This document shows, piece after piece, positions 1-10,799 of a stretch of DNA of 64,000 bases. The notes below the pieces were generated by a model. The model searched no databases, had not been told where the DNA came from, and saw only the letters and a program-made list of their open reading frames with translations. The stretch's first letter is position 1. Each line of letters starts with the position of its first letter. Source of the DNA: Trileptium ribeirensis (Eukaryota > Nematoda > Enoplea > Enoplida > Thoracostomopsidae); the NCBI GenBank assembly GCA_030248225.1, contig JASANE010029219.1, positions 1 through 64,000 on the forward strand, given 5' to 3'. A program made the translations under genes and the position numbers.

Positions 1-1446
1 TAGCAATACGTTATATGTTGTTAATGCTTCCGTTAGTTTACGTATTGCTATTTTTATGTGTCCTGGGGGTTTTATACCGGAGGGAAACCAAAATTATGCT
101 ACGGGGCCCGGTTTTTGCCGTACCTATACTTAAAATAGCTAAAAAAGTAAAAATGAATGCGGCTCAAGCATGGTTAAAGCCGAAGTTACATTGTAGGTAT
201 GATGTCCTGTCAGTGTGGTGTGCGTCATGTGATGTTTTACATGGAGCAGGTTAAATTTAATTTTATCTCCGATTCTAGCAGTTTTAATGGTTTATTTTGT
301 CAATCTTAGTGTCACTGGGTCAGTATAGGTGTTGAAAATAAGTTTTTACGTTTGTGATAGATTAGGCAATCTCGCTATTATTCTTGTAATTCGCTTTCAT
401 TTTATAGTTTTTGCAGTCCAAACGAATTATATTGGAATCTGCTAAAGTATGTCAGTTATAGACAAAAAGCATAACTAAAATAAGCGCTAACAATACTGTC
501 GAGCTCATTATAAATGTTACCTAGTGGCCCTCACCAAAATTTTATGGCCCCACAAAAGAAAATGTCCCTTGAAAGCATGAACAAGTAATAAAGCCCTGTA
601 AAATTAAAGCGCAACAGAAATTTTAAATTTGAATTACAACTTAAACGGGAAATTTCACATCATAAACAAATTAGGGAAATTTCAATGTGTATTTTGTAAT
701 ATACAATATACCCTCTATATGTACAGTCTCTGTCAGAAATGACTGCTGTTCGTTCGAGACGCGTTCGATGTTCACTCGAAACCTTGATTTTTTGTTTGAC
801 CAGTGTTCATTGGAACAATATTCGATCGTGCATGTTAAATGTTTCGGAACGTTTCAGATAAACAATTGCAAAACATAAAAAAGCAAATGTAAAAAAGTTA
901 ATATTGAATAGTGTGTGCGTGTGAAAGTCTTATAATGCGTTTGAGCGTAGGTTTATTGTTCGACCACAGCAATATATGATAATGAGATCCATAGGTGTTG
1001 ATGGACGGTCACCCCTTAAGGGTCGGGGCGCCCATCTCCCGCCACCGCGGAAAATTTTAGGAAAAATGCTCAAAAATTGGCCAAACCTAGGGGAAACTGG
1101 GAAAGCATCAAAATTGTGAAATTTTTTTAGCGAAATCTATAAAAAATTTTGGATTCCGAAAAATTTCAAAAGTTACTCTCACCCTATGCGGACGTACGAT
1201 CAACACCTATGCTATAATCAATTATGATTGTTGATATTAGTTATTCTGTTTTGCATAAAGTGGTATATTTTAAAATTTTCATTGTATACCTGAATACTAA
1301 ATTGTAACGAGACTAGTGAATTTTATGGTACAATCATTTTTATAGAAAGGTTTAGATTAAGAGCATACTGTTGGTTAACTTTGTTTTATGTTTTCGAAGG
1401 AATTACTTTTATATGTTGTCACCATTTTATATAATCTATACCATAG
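1..1446. other. Host noncoding, upstream of the TMBIM6-like exons
   Basis: AT-rich sequence with only short open frames. I could not find the first exon of the Bax-inhibitor gene here, although it should lie upstream of 1447. A GC-richer patch near 1010-1060 has no recognisable coding or RNA signal. The open frame at 15-254 has a hydrophobic start but no family resemblance, and I do not call it a gene. Confidence 0.5.
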
Positions 1447-1582
1447 GGTGTTTTGGATGTGGAGTGTACATACATGTTGCCACAAGTGCATACATGTTAT
1501 TTCGTGGCTCTCTCATGGTTCTAGCAGTGGGACTGGGGCTATTTAGACCAAGACGAATATCGAGTTCGGGGTTCGAGAGAAC
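1447..1582 (+). CDS. Probable exon of Bax inhibitor-1 (TMBIM6-like), first membrane hairpin
   Basis: Follows an AG acceptor at 1445-1446 and reads CFGCGVYIHVATSAYMLFRG and on through a second hydrophobic stretch. This fits the BI-1 family pattern of a small-residue helix, G-x-Y-x-H, then another helix and a short basic loop. The 3' edge is uncertain: GTATTT at 1583 is a weak donor, and its phase does not join cleanly to the next candidate exon at 2009, so an exon may be missing between them. It lies upstream of and on the same strand as the surer exons at 2978, 5471 and 6223. Membership in the gene is an inference from similarity of pattern and from gene order. Confidence 0.45.
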
Positions 1583-1810
1583 GTATTTAAATCGATATTA
1601 TTATACACACACATGGAATAACCAAAACCAGTAACCGCAACATAAATCTGTACGTAAAATAAATGAAGAAAGAAGTAAAGCTACTGTGCATTTGGACTGT
1701 GTTGAGAATAATAATTGTTACGTTGGAGATATGATATATGTGCCATTCTGAAGCATTTACGAGGCCGAAAATGTTACTTTCTGATACACAATATATTTTT
1801 TACCGTATAT

Positions 1811-1816
<6 letters not shown>

Positions 1817-1874
<58 letters not shown>
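1817..1874. repeat. (TA)n microsatellite
   Basis: An almost pure run of alternating T and A, about 29 dinucleotides. It lies in a probable intron of the TMBIM6-like gene. Confidence 0.97.
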
Positions 1875-1879
<5 letters not shown>

Positions 1880-2008
1880 GGTGTGCTATATTATGTTTAA
1901 ATCAAAATTCACTTTTCAACAAACGGTATTTTGCACCTTGCCTGCGTGCAAGATGAAAGTTTTTGGATGTTAAAATATCAAGAAATTTCTGATTCGAAAC
2001 TTTCACAG

Positions 2009-2122
2009 GGGAGGCGGCCAATAGTGGTCAATCACCAGAGGATCGTCCCCACCTTAGTTATAGGGGAACCACGGATTGATACTGCTGTGGTGCGGGCTGC
2101 AGCAATACTTTCAACATATACT
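2009..2122 (+). CDS. Possible exon of the TMBIM6-like gene
   Basis: Preceded by TTTCACAG and open to a stop at 2126-2128. The last part (PRIDTAVVRAAAILSTYT) resembles the family's N-P-x-I followed by a helix ending before the fifth membrane segment. The first half of the exon does not resemble the family. Donor choice (GTGTAG at 2123 or GTAGGT at 2125) and phase are unresolved. A short exon for the following loop, which ends in the glycine before I-L at 2978, was not found. The call is weak and rests mainly on position between better exons. Confidence 0.28.
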
Positions 2123-2128
2123 GTGTAG

Positions 2129-2977
2129 GTTTGGATTTATAGTAACATTAAATATTTTTAATTATCATTAAACATTTTTCGGATTTCCCAGCTGAACTAT
2201 GGCGCCTGTTTCGGCGGTGTGAGATAGCCAAATTCTTCGCCACCAGTTTGATCTTTGTGTCCTCCAGCACGATTCGTCTATCTACTTTGAGGTATTCTGA
2301 GTCAGCCAGCACGGAAGTCCTGCGTAAAGATAGCAGTGAATTTCTGTCTTCTGCGTTCATCAAAAACTTTGACAGGGATCATAAACCGGAAACCATCCTG
2401 GTTCGAAATTGGGGGCCGGGTTTTGTAAGGTAAAGCAAAATCGAGCTCACCTCGCCCCGGATGAGCCGGTGGCTCCTGAATTTGAAAATTTTCAAAGATT
2501 TGTATATTGAAACACAACGCGCTTAAATTGATAGCAGATAGCGAGTAATAAAAACAGCAAAAACGTCTGTTGTGATTCATGTTCATCGAATTTTTAACGA
2601 TTTTAAGATTTCAAATCAAGTTTATAGAATTTTAAATATTCGGAATAGAATATTGTAGAAAAATTTTGACTTTTTTGTGTGAACTGAGTGTGTTTTTACC
2701 GGCGGAAGGGTGGAAAAAAATTTGCCATGTCGCAATGAACCATGGGAGCCCAGAACTGTGCTGGGTCACACTTTTTATTTACTAGAGACTAGAAAATGCT
2801 ACAGCACCGCCTTCACCACCAGCACAAAGATTTGGACAAACAAAAATTATTGAAGGTATGAACAAAGATTGAGTTCAGAGCAAGTGTAGAGCACGTTTGG
2901 ACTTTATCGTTTGACTCTGCTGCTTTTAGAGTAAATATTTATAAAATTTTTGTTCTATTTTTGTCCAATTACTTCAG
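2129..2977. other. Intronic or intergenic noncoding stretch
   Basis: No exon recognised. On the minus strand near 2190-2210 is a box-A-like word (TAGTTCAGCTGG), without a convincing box B. The open frames here on both strands lack family resemblance. Confidence 0.45.
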
Positions 2978-3057
2978 GCATTCTGTTTTCGATGCTAAGT
3001 ACGATGTTTTGGATTGGAATATTCAGCATGCTGTTTGGAACCTATCTGTTTTTTGAG
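2978..3057 (+). CDS. TMBIM6-like: Exon of Bax inhibitor-1 (TMBIM6-like): membrane segment 5 region
   Basis: Acceptor TTACTTCAG and donor GAG|GTAATT frame an 80-base exon. It starts with two bases that finish a glycine codon, then reads ILFSMLSTMFWIGIFSMLFG and TYLFFE. This matches the family's G-I-L-S block and the helix before the L-Y-V-G-L block. The exon ends in phase 0 and joins in frame to the exon at 5471, giving E-V-N-L-Y-V-G. BI-1 proteins are multi-pass ER membrane proteins that restrain cell death and ER calcium release; that function is family knowledge. Confidence 0.82.
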
Positions 3058-3879
3058 GTAATTCAAATAATTATCATGTATAAGAGTCCCGGCGGCGGCT
3101 ATAATATTACGAGTAGTCCAGTAACGAATATATTTTGATACTTAAAAATATTTTTACAGGGGCAGTTATGAACAAACAAGGTTTATTTGCTTCTAGTACT
3201 GTGGTAGTGTCAGAAATCTGTGGTATATACCAGTTATTTATTTAAATAATTTGCATTTTAATGGGTATATGTGTAAAAATATGTCTAACGGAGGAAGTAT
3301 GATTTACATAGAGTTATTTTTTGGATTACTCGTAGCTGTATAGTGGCGTTCGACACGTTGCGGGTCATAGGACCTGTTTCACGTCTTTGGATTGGTAATG
3401 TGATACTAGAATAATTGAAACAGAGCGGGCGGTGTTTCCATTGAGGGCGCTAGGGGGAAAATCGTGAAAATTGCTTTTTGTCTGTTTCTGTCAATCATAA
3501 GTCATTTTTGTTAAGACAAATTTTTCATTAGATAGCAAAGTAATGAGGATGTGCCCTTTAGTTGAACACGAACAGCTCCAGCATCATCTTCAGAGTCAAA
3601 CTGGCAAAAAACAGTTTTTAAGCTGTCAAATTTGGCCAATCGGATACCATTATTTCACAGTTCATATCTCGCGACATAGTTTTCGTATTGAAAAGCCGAG
3701 ACCATTATTAGCAATCAGCCCATCGACATCTACAACTTTGCTGACCTTTTTGTGAGACCACTCTCTGGGCCGCAATGACGTCGAGTTTGGGTCGTCGACC
3801 CTTTGCCAGAAGCTGTGATTTTTAAATTTTTGGCATGTTGATTTTTAACGTACAGCTAGTGTCTATTAAGTTACTAAGC

Positions 3880-5125
3880 ACGCTCCATACAATGGTTTTG
3901 CTCCAAATTAGACTATATTATACCGTTTCATGGTTTTTCAAGGGTTTTATGGTCGACGAACACGATTTAGAAAATGTGAGATTTCGTGTTTTGGTTACGT
4001 ATTGCGTGCAGGGCATCAATTATTATGGTCTATATGTAGGTATGTCTGAAGGCTGAGTACAATGATTTGGTTATTTAGAGTCCAGTGCGCATATTTCATG
4101 TCAGTGGGTTTAGGGGTTATGAACCTGATTTCCATAATAATTTTGTGTTCAGTTGTTTGGTTACGTATTACGTACAAGTCATCAAGAATTGTGTGTGTAG
4201 GTTTTATGCTGGGTTGGATACTATGGTTTGTTTATCGAGAGCTTAGCACGGATATCTTATGCCTTTTCATACGGTTTCCGTGTGTTTAGGGTCCATGAAC
4301 CCGATTTTTTCCAGAATATAGTCGGTATGCAATAATTTGGTTCATGGTATCAAAAATATTTTAAATAAAGATTTCTGGGTATGCTGAATACAATGCTTTT
4401 GTTATCTAGAGCACAGTGTGCGTATATCATGCGATTTCAATGTGATTATGGTCAATGAACCCGATGGTCAATACCTAGCCTGTCTTCAGTATTTAGTGCA
4501 TGGCATCAAAATAGTCTATATAGAGATTTTTCAGCATGCTGGATACAAGGGTTTGGTTAAGTAGAGTCCAGTGTGCGTTTACCATACATTTTCAATGGGT
4601 TTAGGGTCAGTGAACCCGATTTCCATTATATAGTCTGTGTTTAGTTGCTTGATTACGTATTGCGTACAAGTTATCAATAATTGTCTGTGTAGGCTTCCGG
4701 TGGGTTGAGTACTATGGTTTGGTTATCGAGAGTTTAGCACGGATATCTTATGCCATTTCATACGTTTTCCGTGTGTTTAGGGTCCATGAACCCGATTTTT
4801 TCCAGAATATAGTCGGTCTTCAGTAGTTTGGTTCATTGCATCAAAAATAGTCTAGAGATTTTTCAATATGCTGAATAAAATCATTTGGTTACGCTTAGTT
4901 CCATGTACGTATATCATGCGTTTCCAATAAGTTTAGGGTCAGTGAACCCGTTTTCCAGCATATAGTCTGTCTTCAGTTGTTTGACTACCAATTGCTTACT
5001 ATATAGGTTTTCTGATAGGCTGAATACGATGGTTTGGCTTTCTAGAGATCAGCGCAAATTCTTGGTGCGTTGTCCGCTGTTTTCGATGGGATTAGGGTCT
5101 ACTAGGTTTTAGGATTTTCAATGGA
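3880..5125. repeat. Satellite array, ~160-bp unit, three-unit higher-order repeat
   Basis: A recurring anchor word (GAACCCGAT and variants) begins at 3958, 4121, 4297, 4457, 4612, 4788 and 4944. Spacings are 163, 176, 160, 155, 176 and 156. Sequence likeness is greatest between units three apart (4121 with 4612, 4297 with 4788, 4457 with 4944), so the basic unit is about 155-176 bp and the higher-order period about 490 bp. The array lies inside the 2.4-kb intron between the exons at 2978 and 5471. Confidence 0.85.
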
Positions 5126-5470
5126 TGCAGGGTTCAAGATGTTTAGGATGGTGTATACATCAAACATAGCGTTTTACAGATGATTAACAGAATAACTTAA
5201 AAATGAAACGACGCTCGCTGCGTTTCACTCTCGCTTACGAATTACTCGTTGTTAACTGATTTTACATTATTTGTTTTGTTAAATTGATCTTCGTGGCTTT
5301 GTTTATCTTCTCATTTTTGGTTTAAGTAGCTTTTCAAATATCAACAGCATTTCCAGCGTAATCACAGACAGTTATAAATCTTTTTGTTCCGTAGTTCCTG
5401 ATGCGTCTGCTTTAACTTTTGTCCGTGAATTTAATTTACATAACGTAGTCATGTTATATTTATCTTCTAG

Positions 5471-5571
5471 GTAAATTTGTATGTTGGCTTGGCAATTATG
5501 TGCGGATTTGTCTTGTACGACACTCAATTGATTATTGAGAAGCGCCGAAATGGTGACTGTGACTATATTAA
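5471..5571 (+). CDS. TMBIM6-like: Exon of Bax inhibitor-1 (TMBIM6-like): core signature
   Basis: Starts after TTATCTTCTAG and ends before GTAAGT. Translation reads [20 protein letters not shown], then [13 protein letters not shown] plus two bases. [14 protein letters not shown] is the most conserved block of the BI-1 family (membrane segment 6 and the start of the cytosolic loop), so identification is strong. The exon enters in phase 0 and leaves in phase 2, matching both neighbours. This is the best single proof of the host gene. Confidence 0.92.
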
Positions 5572-5807
5572 GTAAGTTTCAAACACATTCGATATCCGTA
5601 ATTGTGATTCTATATGTGCATATTGTGATTCAGGCGCTTTTAATGTAATTTTGTACATACCTTTACAGATGTTAATGGCTGGAATTTGCACCCATTGTAT
5701 AGTTCGCATAAGTTTGGGGACGTGTGTGTTGCTGGCGGATTATTATGTATATACATGATCATGCGTATATTGCATTTCTGATTGTTAGGTTTATTATTTT
5801 AAAACAG

Positions 5808-5853
5808 GCAAATGTTGGATTTGTTCATTGACTTCATTGGGAATTTTCGTTGA
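5808..5853 (+). pseudogene. Duplicated copy of the penultimate TMBIM6-like exon with an in-frame stop
   Basis: Preceded by a good acceptor (TTTTAAAACAG). In the phase left by the exon at 5471 it reads K-Q-M-L-D-L-F-I-D-F-I-G-N-F-R then TGA at 5851-5853. It is a diverged copy of the exon at 6223, about 415 bases upstream; the stop sits where the intact exon has an arginine codon CGA. The copies share the upstream polypyrimidine and acceptor region. It is either a decaying duplicate or an alternative exon that would truncate the protein. Confidence 0.75.
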
Positions 5854-6222
5854 AATTTTTATTAAAAATACTATCAAAACGGTCTGGCACATGCGATACG
5901 CCGCAAGATTGATGTTGAATATGCTCAGAGAGCTGGTAAAATGCGCAAAAATTACATTACCCGAATATGCTATAGCATGGGAACAAAAAAGAGTGTTTAC
6001 TTTATAATGCGTTTTCATTATTGTATACGTAACCAAGATATACCAATTTTACTCTATTGTTAGCAAATTTTATCGGTCGCTGTATGCGCCATGTTGTAAC
6101 GCTGCTCGGACACTGGAAAAGCGATAGTCATTTCTGATGTGTAATGTTACATACTGCTCGCGAAACTGTATATTATGTACACGCCATATCCGAGTATTAA
6201 GTTTATTATTATTTTAAAATAG

Positions 6223-6295
6223 GCACGGTTTGGATTTGTTCATTGACTTCATTGGGATTTTCCGTCGACTTTTGGTTATCATGGCATCGAAAGAA
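6223..6295 (+). CDS. TMBIM6-like: Exon of Bax inhibitor-1 (TMBIM6-like): conserved C-terminal helix
   Basis: Acceptor AAAATAG and donor GAA|GTATGT. The first base completes the lysine begun at 5571, then HGLDLFIDFIGIFRRLLVIM and ASKE follow. The pattern D-x-x-L-D-F-I-x-x-F-R-x-L-x-x-I is diagnostic of the BI-1 C-terminal segment. The exon contributes 24 codons and ends in phase 0. Confidence 0.9.
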
Positions 6296-6480
6296 GTATG
6301 TTAGAGACAATTATTGTTTATATGTTGTCTTCACATGTTGGATAGGTAATGCAAACCATGACATTTTGATCTTTTCACGTGTGTACGCATTACTGGTTGG
6401 TGGGTAACGCCTAGAGTTCTGAGCTATAACGTTTGCACGTTTCTTCGTATTTTTGCATGTAATGGGTTGCTCTGGTAGCA

Positions 6481-6556
6481 TTGTTTGAAAGAAGCATTAA
6501 AGTACAACAAGGGTTGCCGAAAGCTGACAACGCTGGAAATTGACGAAGAGGCTTGA
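6481..6556 (+). CDS. Possible terminal exon of the TMBIM6-like gene
   Basis: After a CTCTGGTAG acceptor the phase-0 frame reads a hydrophilic, lysine-rich tail of about 24 residues (starting HCLKEALKYNKG, ending EIDEEA) and stops at TGA. BI-1 proteins end in a short charged tail, so length and character fit. The acceptor's pyrimidine tract is poor and sequence cannot prove homology. Confidence 0.4.
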
Positions 6557-8600
6557 AAACGTGATGCTTGGCATCAAAAAGTGGAAATTGTTAAAAAGCT
6601 AGATTTATATTCGGACTGCATATCAATTTTTGTTTATGTATTGTTTGCTGCCGATCAAAGCCAAACCTATTTACAAAATCCTTTCATCGTGAATATAACT
6701 TTGCTAAATGGTATTTTTCAATTTAGTTTGTAGAGTGCTAGAAGGGTCTGGCTATGTAATTGGGCTGAACGAATAAGGTGGAAACTTTGTAGTAGGGTCC
6801 AATACGGTATACACTTGTGGTTTCGGTGAAACTATTTCTATACATTTTATTATGCTAAAAATTGTCGTAACGTTACCTTTTTATTGTATTGCTGATCTGC
6901 TATAATCTTTATGTGTCGTTGAACGGGCCTCAGGAAGCTTAAGTTTGAATTTTGAAATAGTCGTTGATCGTTGACTATCAACACACTTAAATCGAAGGAT
7001 ACATAGTCAGTATAACAGCAATATTATATATTTAGCACTTTTACACGCTATGATCACATATATACGCTTTCCGATTTATTTCGGTGTTTTCGCTAGTATT
7101 AATAAAACGAACTAACTCTATCGCTGTGTATCACACAGCTGTCTGCCAACTGTGCAATGTTTTTGGCTGCCTTTTTTACTCTGTATATCAAAACCCTCGT
7201 TCGGTGGTACTTTGAATTTTGCAATGTGCTATCTTAAATACTGTAATACACAGACCCTGCTGTACAACGAAATTTCCAAACGTGGTGCCCTTACGGCATT
7301 GGCTGTCGTAAGCTTTAGGATGGACCAAATTTTTGGGGTTTGGGCAGCTGTTCAAGGTCAGACCAAAGAAGCGACGGAGTTTAGCAAGCCATAGGAGTGC
7401 CTCATGTGATGTGTTCGGATCCCCCGGAGTGGTTGCTCACGTCGTCTACCGGTACTATTTTTGGGGTCATCATGGACGCTGGCTCCGCTACCTACTCACA
7501 GGCCAAAGATTTCACACCGCTATTCCCCTTTTCTGGCCTCACTTGGGACTTTAATTGATTCGAATAAAAACGCATCGTTGTCACCAGTTTATTTCCATTT
7601 TCCTTTAGCCAGAGTGGCCCCCACCTGGGTCCGACAGTCTCTGGATGCTTAAGGTCTGATCGTTCACTCTCCTAACGATTATCGACTAGCGAAGTAAGTT
7701 CCTAGTTCCTTGTTGCCGATACGAACTTGTTAAGCGTTTAGATTAAGCAAACAGACGGTCAAGCCGACTAATCTTTTTGTGGCCAGCGACACACGCTTAG
7801 GTTTGCGACCTTTCGAAGTCAGTTCTGAACGTGGTTCGCTGACGCGGGCGGCTATTTCAAACCATATGCCTTATCGCTACTAGTTTATCATTAATGAACG
7901 CCGGAACATATTTGAGTAATTTTTTCAATCGTTTATTGAATCGCATCAGGCACATAACTTGATAAGGTACTACATTACAACAACGATTATCAATGCACAA
8001 GTAAGAGTAGCAATAACATCAATTCTACAGTCGGGTCAAACGCCTTCCTTAAGGTACGTACAAAACCGTAAGTGAACTTCACAGTAGATTCTTTACTCAG
8101 AAACTTCTACGGTACGATGGTTGTGATAGCTCTACTAAATGGGGAACTATAACAGAAAAATGTTTAGAATATGAAGCTATACGGACGCCTAATGCTAACT
8201 GTTCCGTATTGCCAAATGGCGGATTAAGCTGAATTCTAAAACCATAAAACAACCATAATTCGTTCGGGGATGACAACGAAATAGTATTGATACTTTTTCG
8301 TTACTACTCGTGCTTCGCCGAAGTCTTGCCACGACTATCTATTCTATCAGGAGATATAGATCCTACAGGTTACGAACAGGATGCAATATTACATCTTATC
8401 GATACTCGCAAGAAGCGGTGTTGCTTGTGTAAGGAAAAGACACACCCCTAAGCTGATGAACCAAACATAAATAGGATTCCCGACCAGTTCACAACGTGTT
8501 CACACCTTTTTCTTCAATGATGGTTTTATTTGAATCCATTAGTTCTTACCAGTTTGTTATTTATGATAATTTCGTACGCATCTTCTAGAGTTTCCGATAA
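6557..8600. other. Host noncoding stretch
   Basis: No gene recognised. Overlapping short frames between about 7150 and 7650 lie in a slightly GC-richer patch but show no domain or splice pattern that I can name. Confidence 0.4.
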
Positions 8601-8830
8601 ACATTTCGGGGCAGGCGGTACAGAAGCAGAACATAGTTATTTCTTAAGTCAACATTTTGAATGCCTTAAGACTAAAACAAATCATCGTGTGAAATGTGGT
8701 AACTACGTGATTGCTTCCTAGACGTCCATGCCAAAGTAAGATTTGATTCGTTGAAAATGTAGGGACCTGGGTAGAAATTGTCGCTGAGTGACCGGACCGT
8801 TGTACGGCAAACGGCCTGCCCATTTTCAAG
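8590..8830 (-). pseudogene. Possible relic of a Ty1/Copia integrase zinc-binding region
   Basis: The minus-strand frame reads ILLWHGRLGSNHV and, after about 35 residues and one in-frame stop, CFCTACPEMFIG. Copia-type GAG-pre-integrase segments have L-W-H-x-R-L-G-H followed at similar distance by C-x-x-C. The histidine of G-H is replaced. No integrase core could be read downstream, so this is at most a decayed fragment. Confidence 0.3.
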
Positions 8831-8889
8831 TACTAGACATCCTATCTGTAATTTTCGTACGCGAGTTTCGTGAATGTTTTATACCATAA

Positions 8890-10250
8890 ACTATGACCGT
8901 GGGGAACCAGAGCGACTTCAACTTTATTTTAGTACTCACTAGCTACCTCGTTTGGGGTTTGGGTCTGGGGTTCTACTCAGAGGACCGGATCGGGCAAGTA
9001 AATGTGAGCAAGGTATATAACATCACCGAGCATGTAAAGTGCAACGTTAACGAACGTCGACCTATCTTTCCAGATGGTCTAGTCTAATAATTCAAGGAAG
9101 GATCTGATTTCCTAACGGACTATTCTTAGCTATTCCCTAATTCAATATGATTCTTCACGTAACTACACCGTTCACACTTATGTGTGTTCTATTCATCATC
9201 CTTCCATAACGCGTAAAAGCCACGAAATCTCAAAAAAGTAAGTCAGAAAATTTCATAAATATAATAATTAAAGCGACAGAGTCGGTCTACAAGCTGACCG
9301 ATGTCTTCGCTGTCGAAGTCAGACTGATTCGTATTTTTCGATCGGCGCACCCGACCTCTACTACTTTTCTTCCTTCAAACCGATCGGAGGACGATCTGTC
9401 TAACTAAAATTTCTTACTTTTTCTTAGGAAAGCCAATGAAATTACGGCTACCGTAGAGCGGTAGAGATACGAAATCAATCGAGAACGTTTAAAATTTTTG
9501 CTCATAACTTTTCAAAACAATAACAATCATAACAAAATTTCGTAACGCTCATAACAAAATTTTCATGCTCATTTTTTGTTCAAACTAGCTTGGGTTGTGG
9601 AGTCGAATTTCCTCGAAATCCGTAGACACTCTGTTATTTGTTGACCTCGCATTTTTGGCCAAAATGTCCTACAGCTGGACCAATCTCTAACCTTTAATTA
9701 AACAATTTAATATAAAACTTATCTCGAAAAGTTAACATTATCTTATATGAAACTTTTATTGGAATCGACGCAACTAAGTTCGTTAAACAAATAATTTCGA
9801 AAATTCAAATTAAAAATTCTAAGCTAAACGGTCTAACCGTCACGGGACCCTTGGTACTTCATATAACTTTTACAATAGGTTTATATAAAAGCCCACTTCG
9901 CATGCTGCCTTATACAAGCAAAACTGAACAGGTTTACATGAAATTTTATACTAACTTTAGATCAAAATTTTGATGAAAACATTTACTTTACGGCTTGGAT
10001 ATCGTTGTATTTCAAGCTCGAATCAAAAGTAAGGTCGCTAGTGGCTGCTTAATTTAAGCTAAAAAGATCAATTATATTTATTGACTTAAGGTCATTTGAT
10101 GCATACGTTATACCGAAGTTTAAAATATAATTGGTGTGGTTTATTTACTTATACGGGAATAAAAACAAACACAAAGAAAGATCAACAAAATGGAGTGGAA
10201 TAAGTGCAAATGGGTCAAAACTCCTTTTCCGGTGGGCAAATCGAGCTGCG
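8890..10250. other. Host noncoding stretch
   Basis: AT-rich with no recognised gene, RNA or repeat. A short frame at 8893-9087 has a hydrophobic start, but nothing supports expression. Confidence 0.4.
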
Positions 10251-10261
10251 GGTACGGTTTT

Positions 10262-10480
10262 ATAACTCGCCAAGATGGGCATTTTGATATCTAAAGCCGT
10301 GGTGGAACACGAAAGATGGGAGAACGACTCTTGGGTGAGTCCACTCGCGATTGTGGTAAAAAGAAGTTGTTTTGGATGACCGAAACCGGTCAAGGTGTGC
10401 GTGTTCGGATATGTATGATATATATTTAGACTCAGTGTGATAAGGGGTATGCAACGAAGGTGAAAATCCCCATCGGTAGA
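10262..10480 (+). pseudogene. Possible decayed reverse-transcriptase fragment
   Basis: The plus frame reads ISKAVVEHERWENDSWVSPL, then AIVVKR and, past a stop, KPVKVCVFGYV. This recalls the start of LTR-element RT (S-x-W-x-S-P-x-x-x-V-x-K, then R-x-C-V-D-Y-R). The aspartate and arginine of the last block are gone and the frame carries stops. A relic unrelated to the intact elements below; chance resemblance is possible. Confidence 0.28.
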
Positions 10481-10799
10481 TTTTACGTGGGATTTTGTTG
10501 GGTGTCGCACCCAAAGTGGGCGTAGGGATCGCGATAAAGCTCAAAGGAGAGCTCGGAATACGGGACGTTCAATCTGAACTTTATATCGTGTTATTGTATT
10601 TTCACTAAAATAGCAGCTGAGTTGGTTTAACATCGGTAATTTCCTTAATTTCGGGTCGGATTCGGACGAAACCAGTCTCTCGGAAGTTCGAGGAATTACG
10701 GACCAGAAAGGTTTGGCCGGCACCCTAAATTTTTTATTCTTGAGTAATTTCAACGAAACTATTAATACAATAATCAAATTACGTAACGGTCATGGCAAT

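Noticed and set aside
15..254. Hydrophobic 79-codon open frame at the window start
   Set aside because: I could not link it to the Bax-inhibitor gene or any other family.
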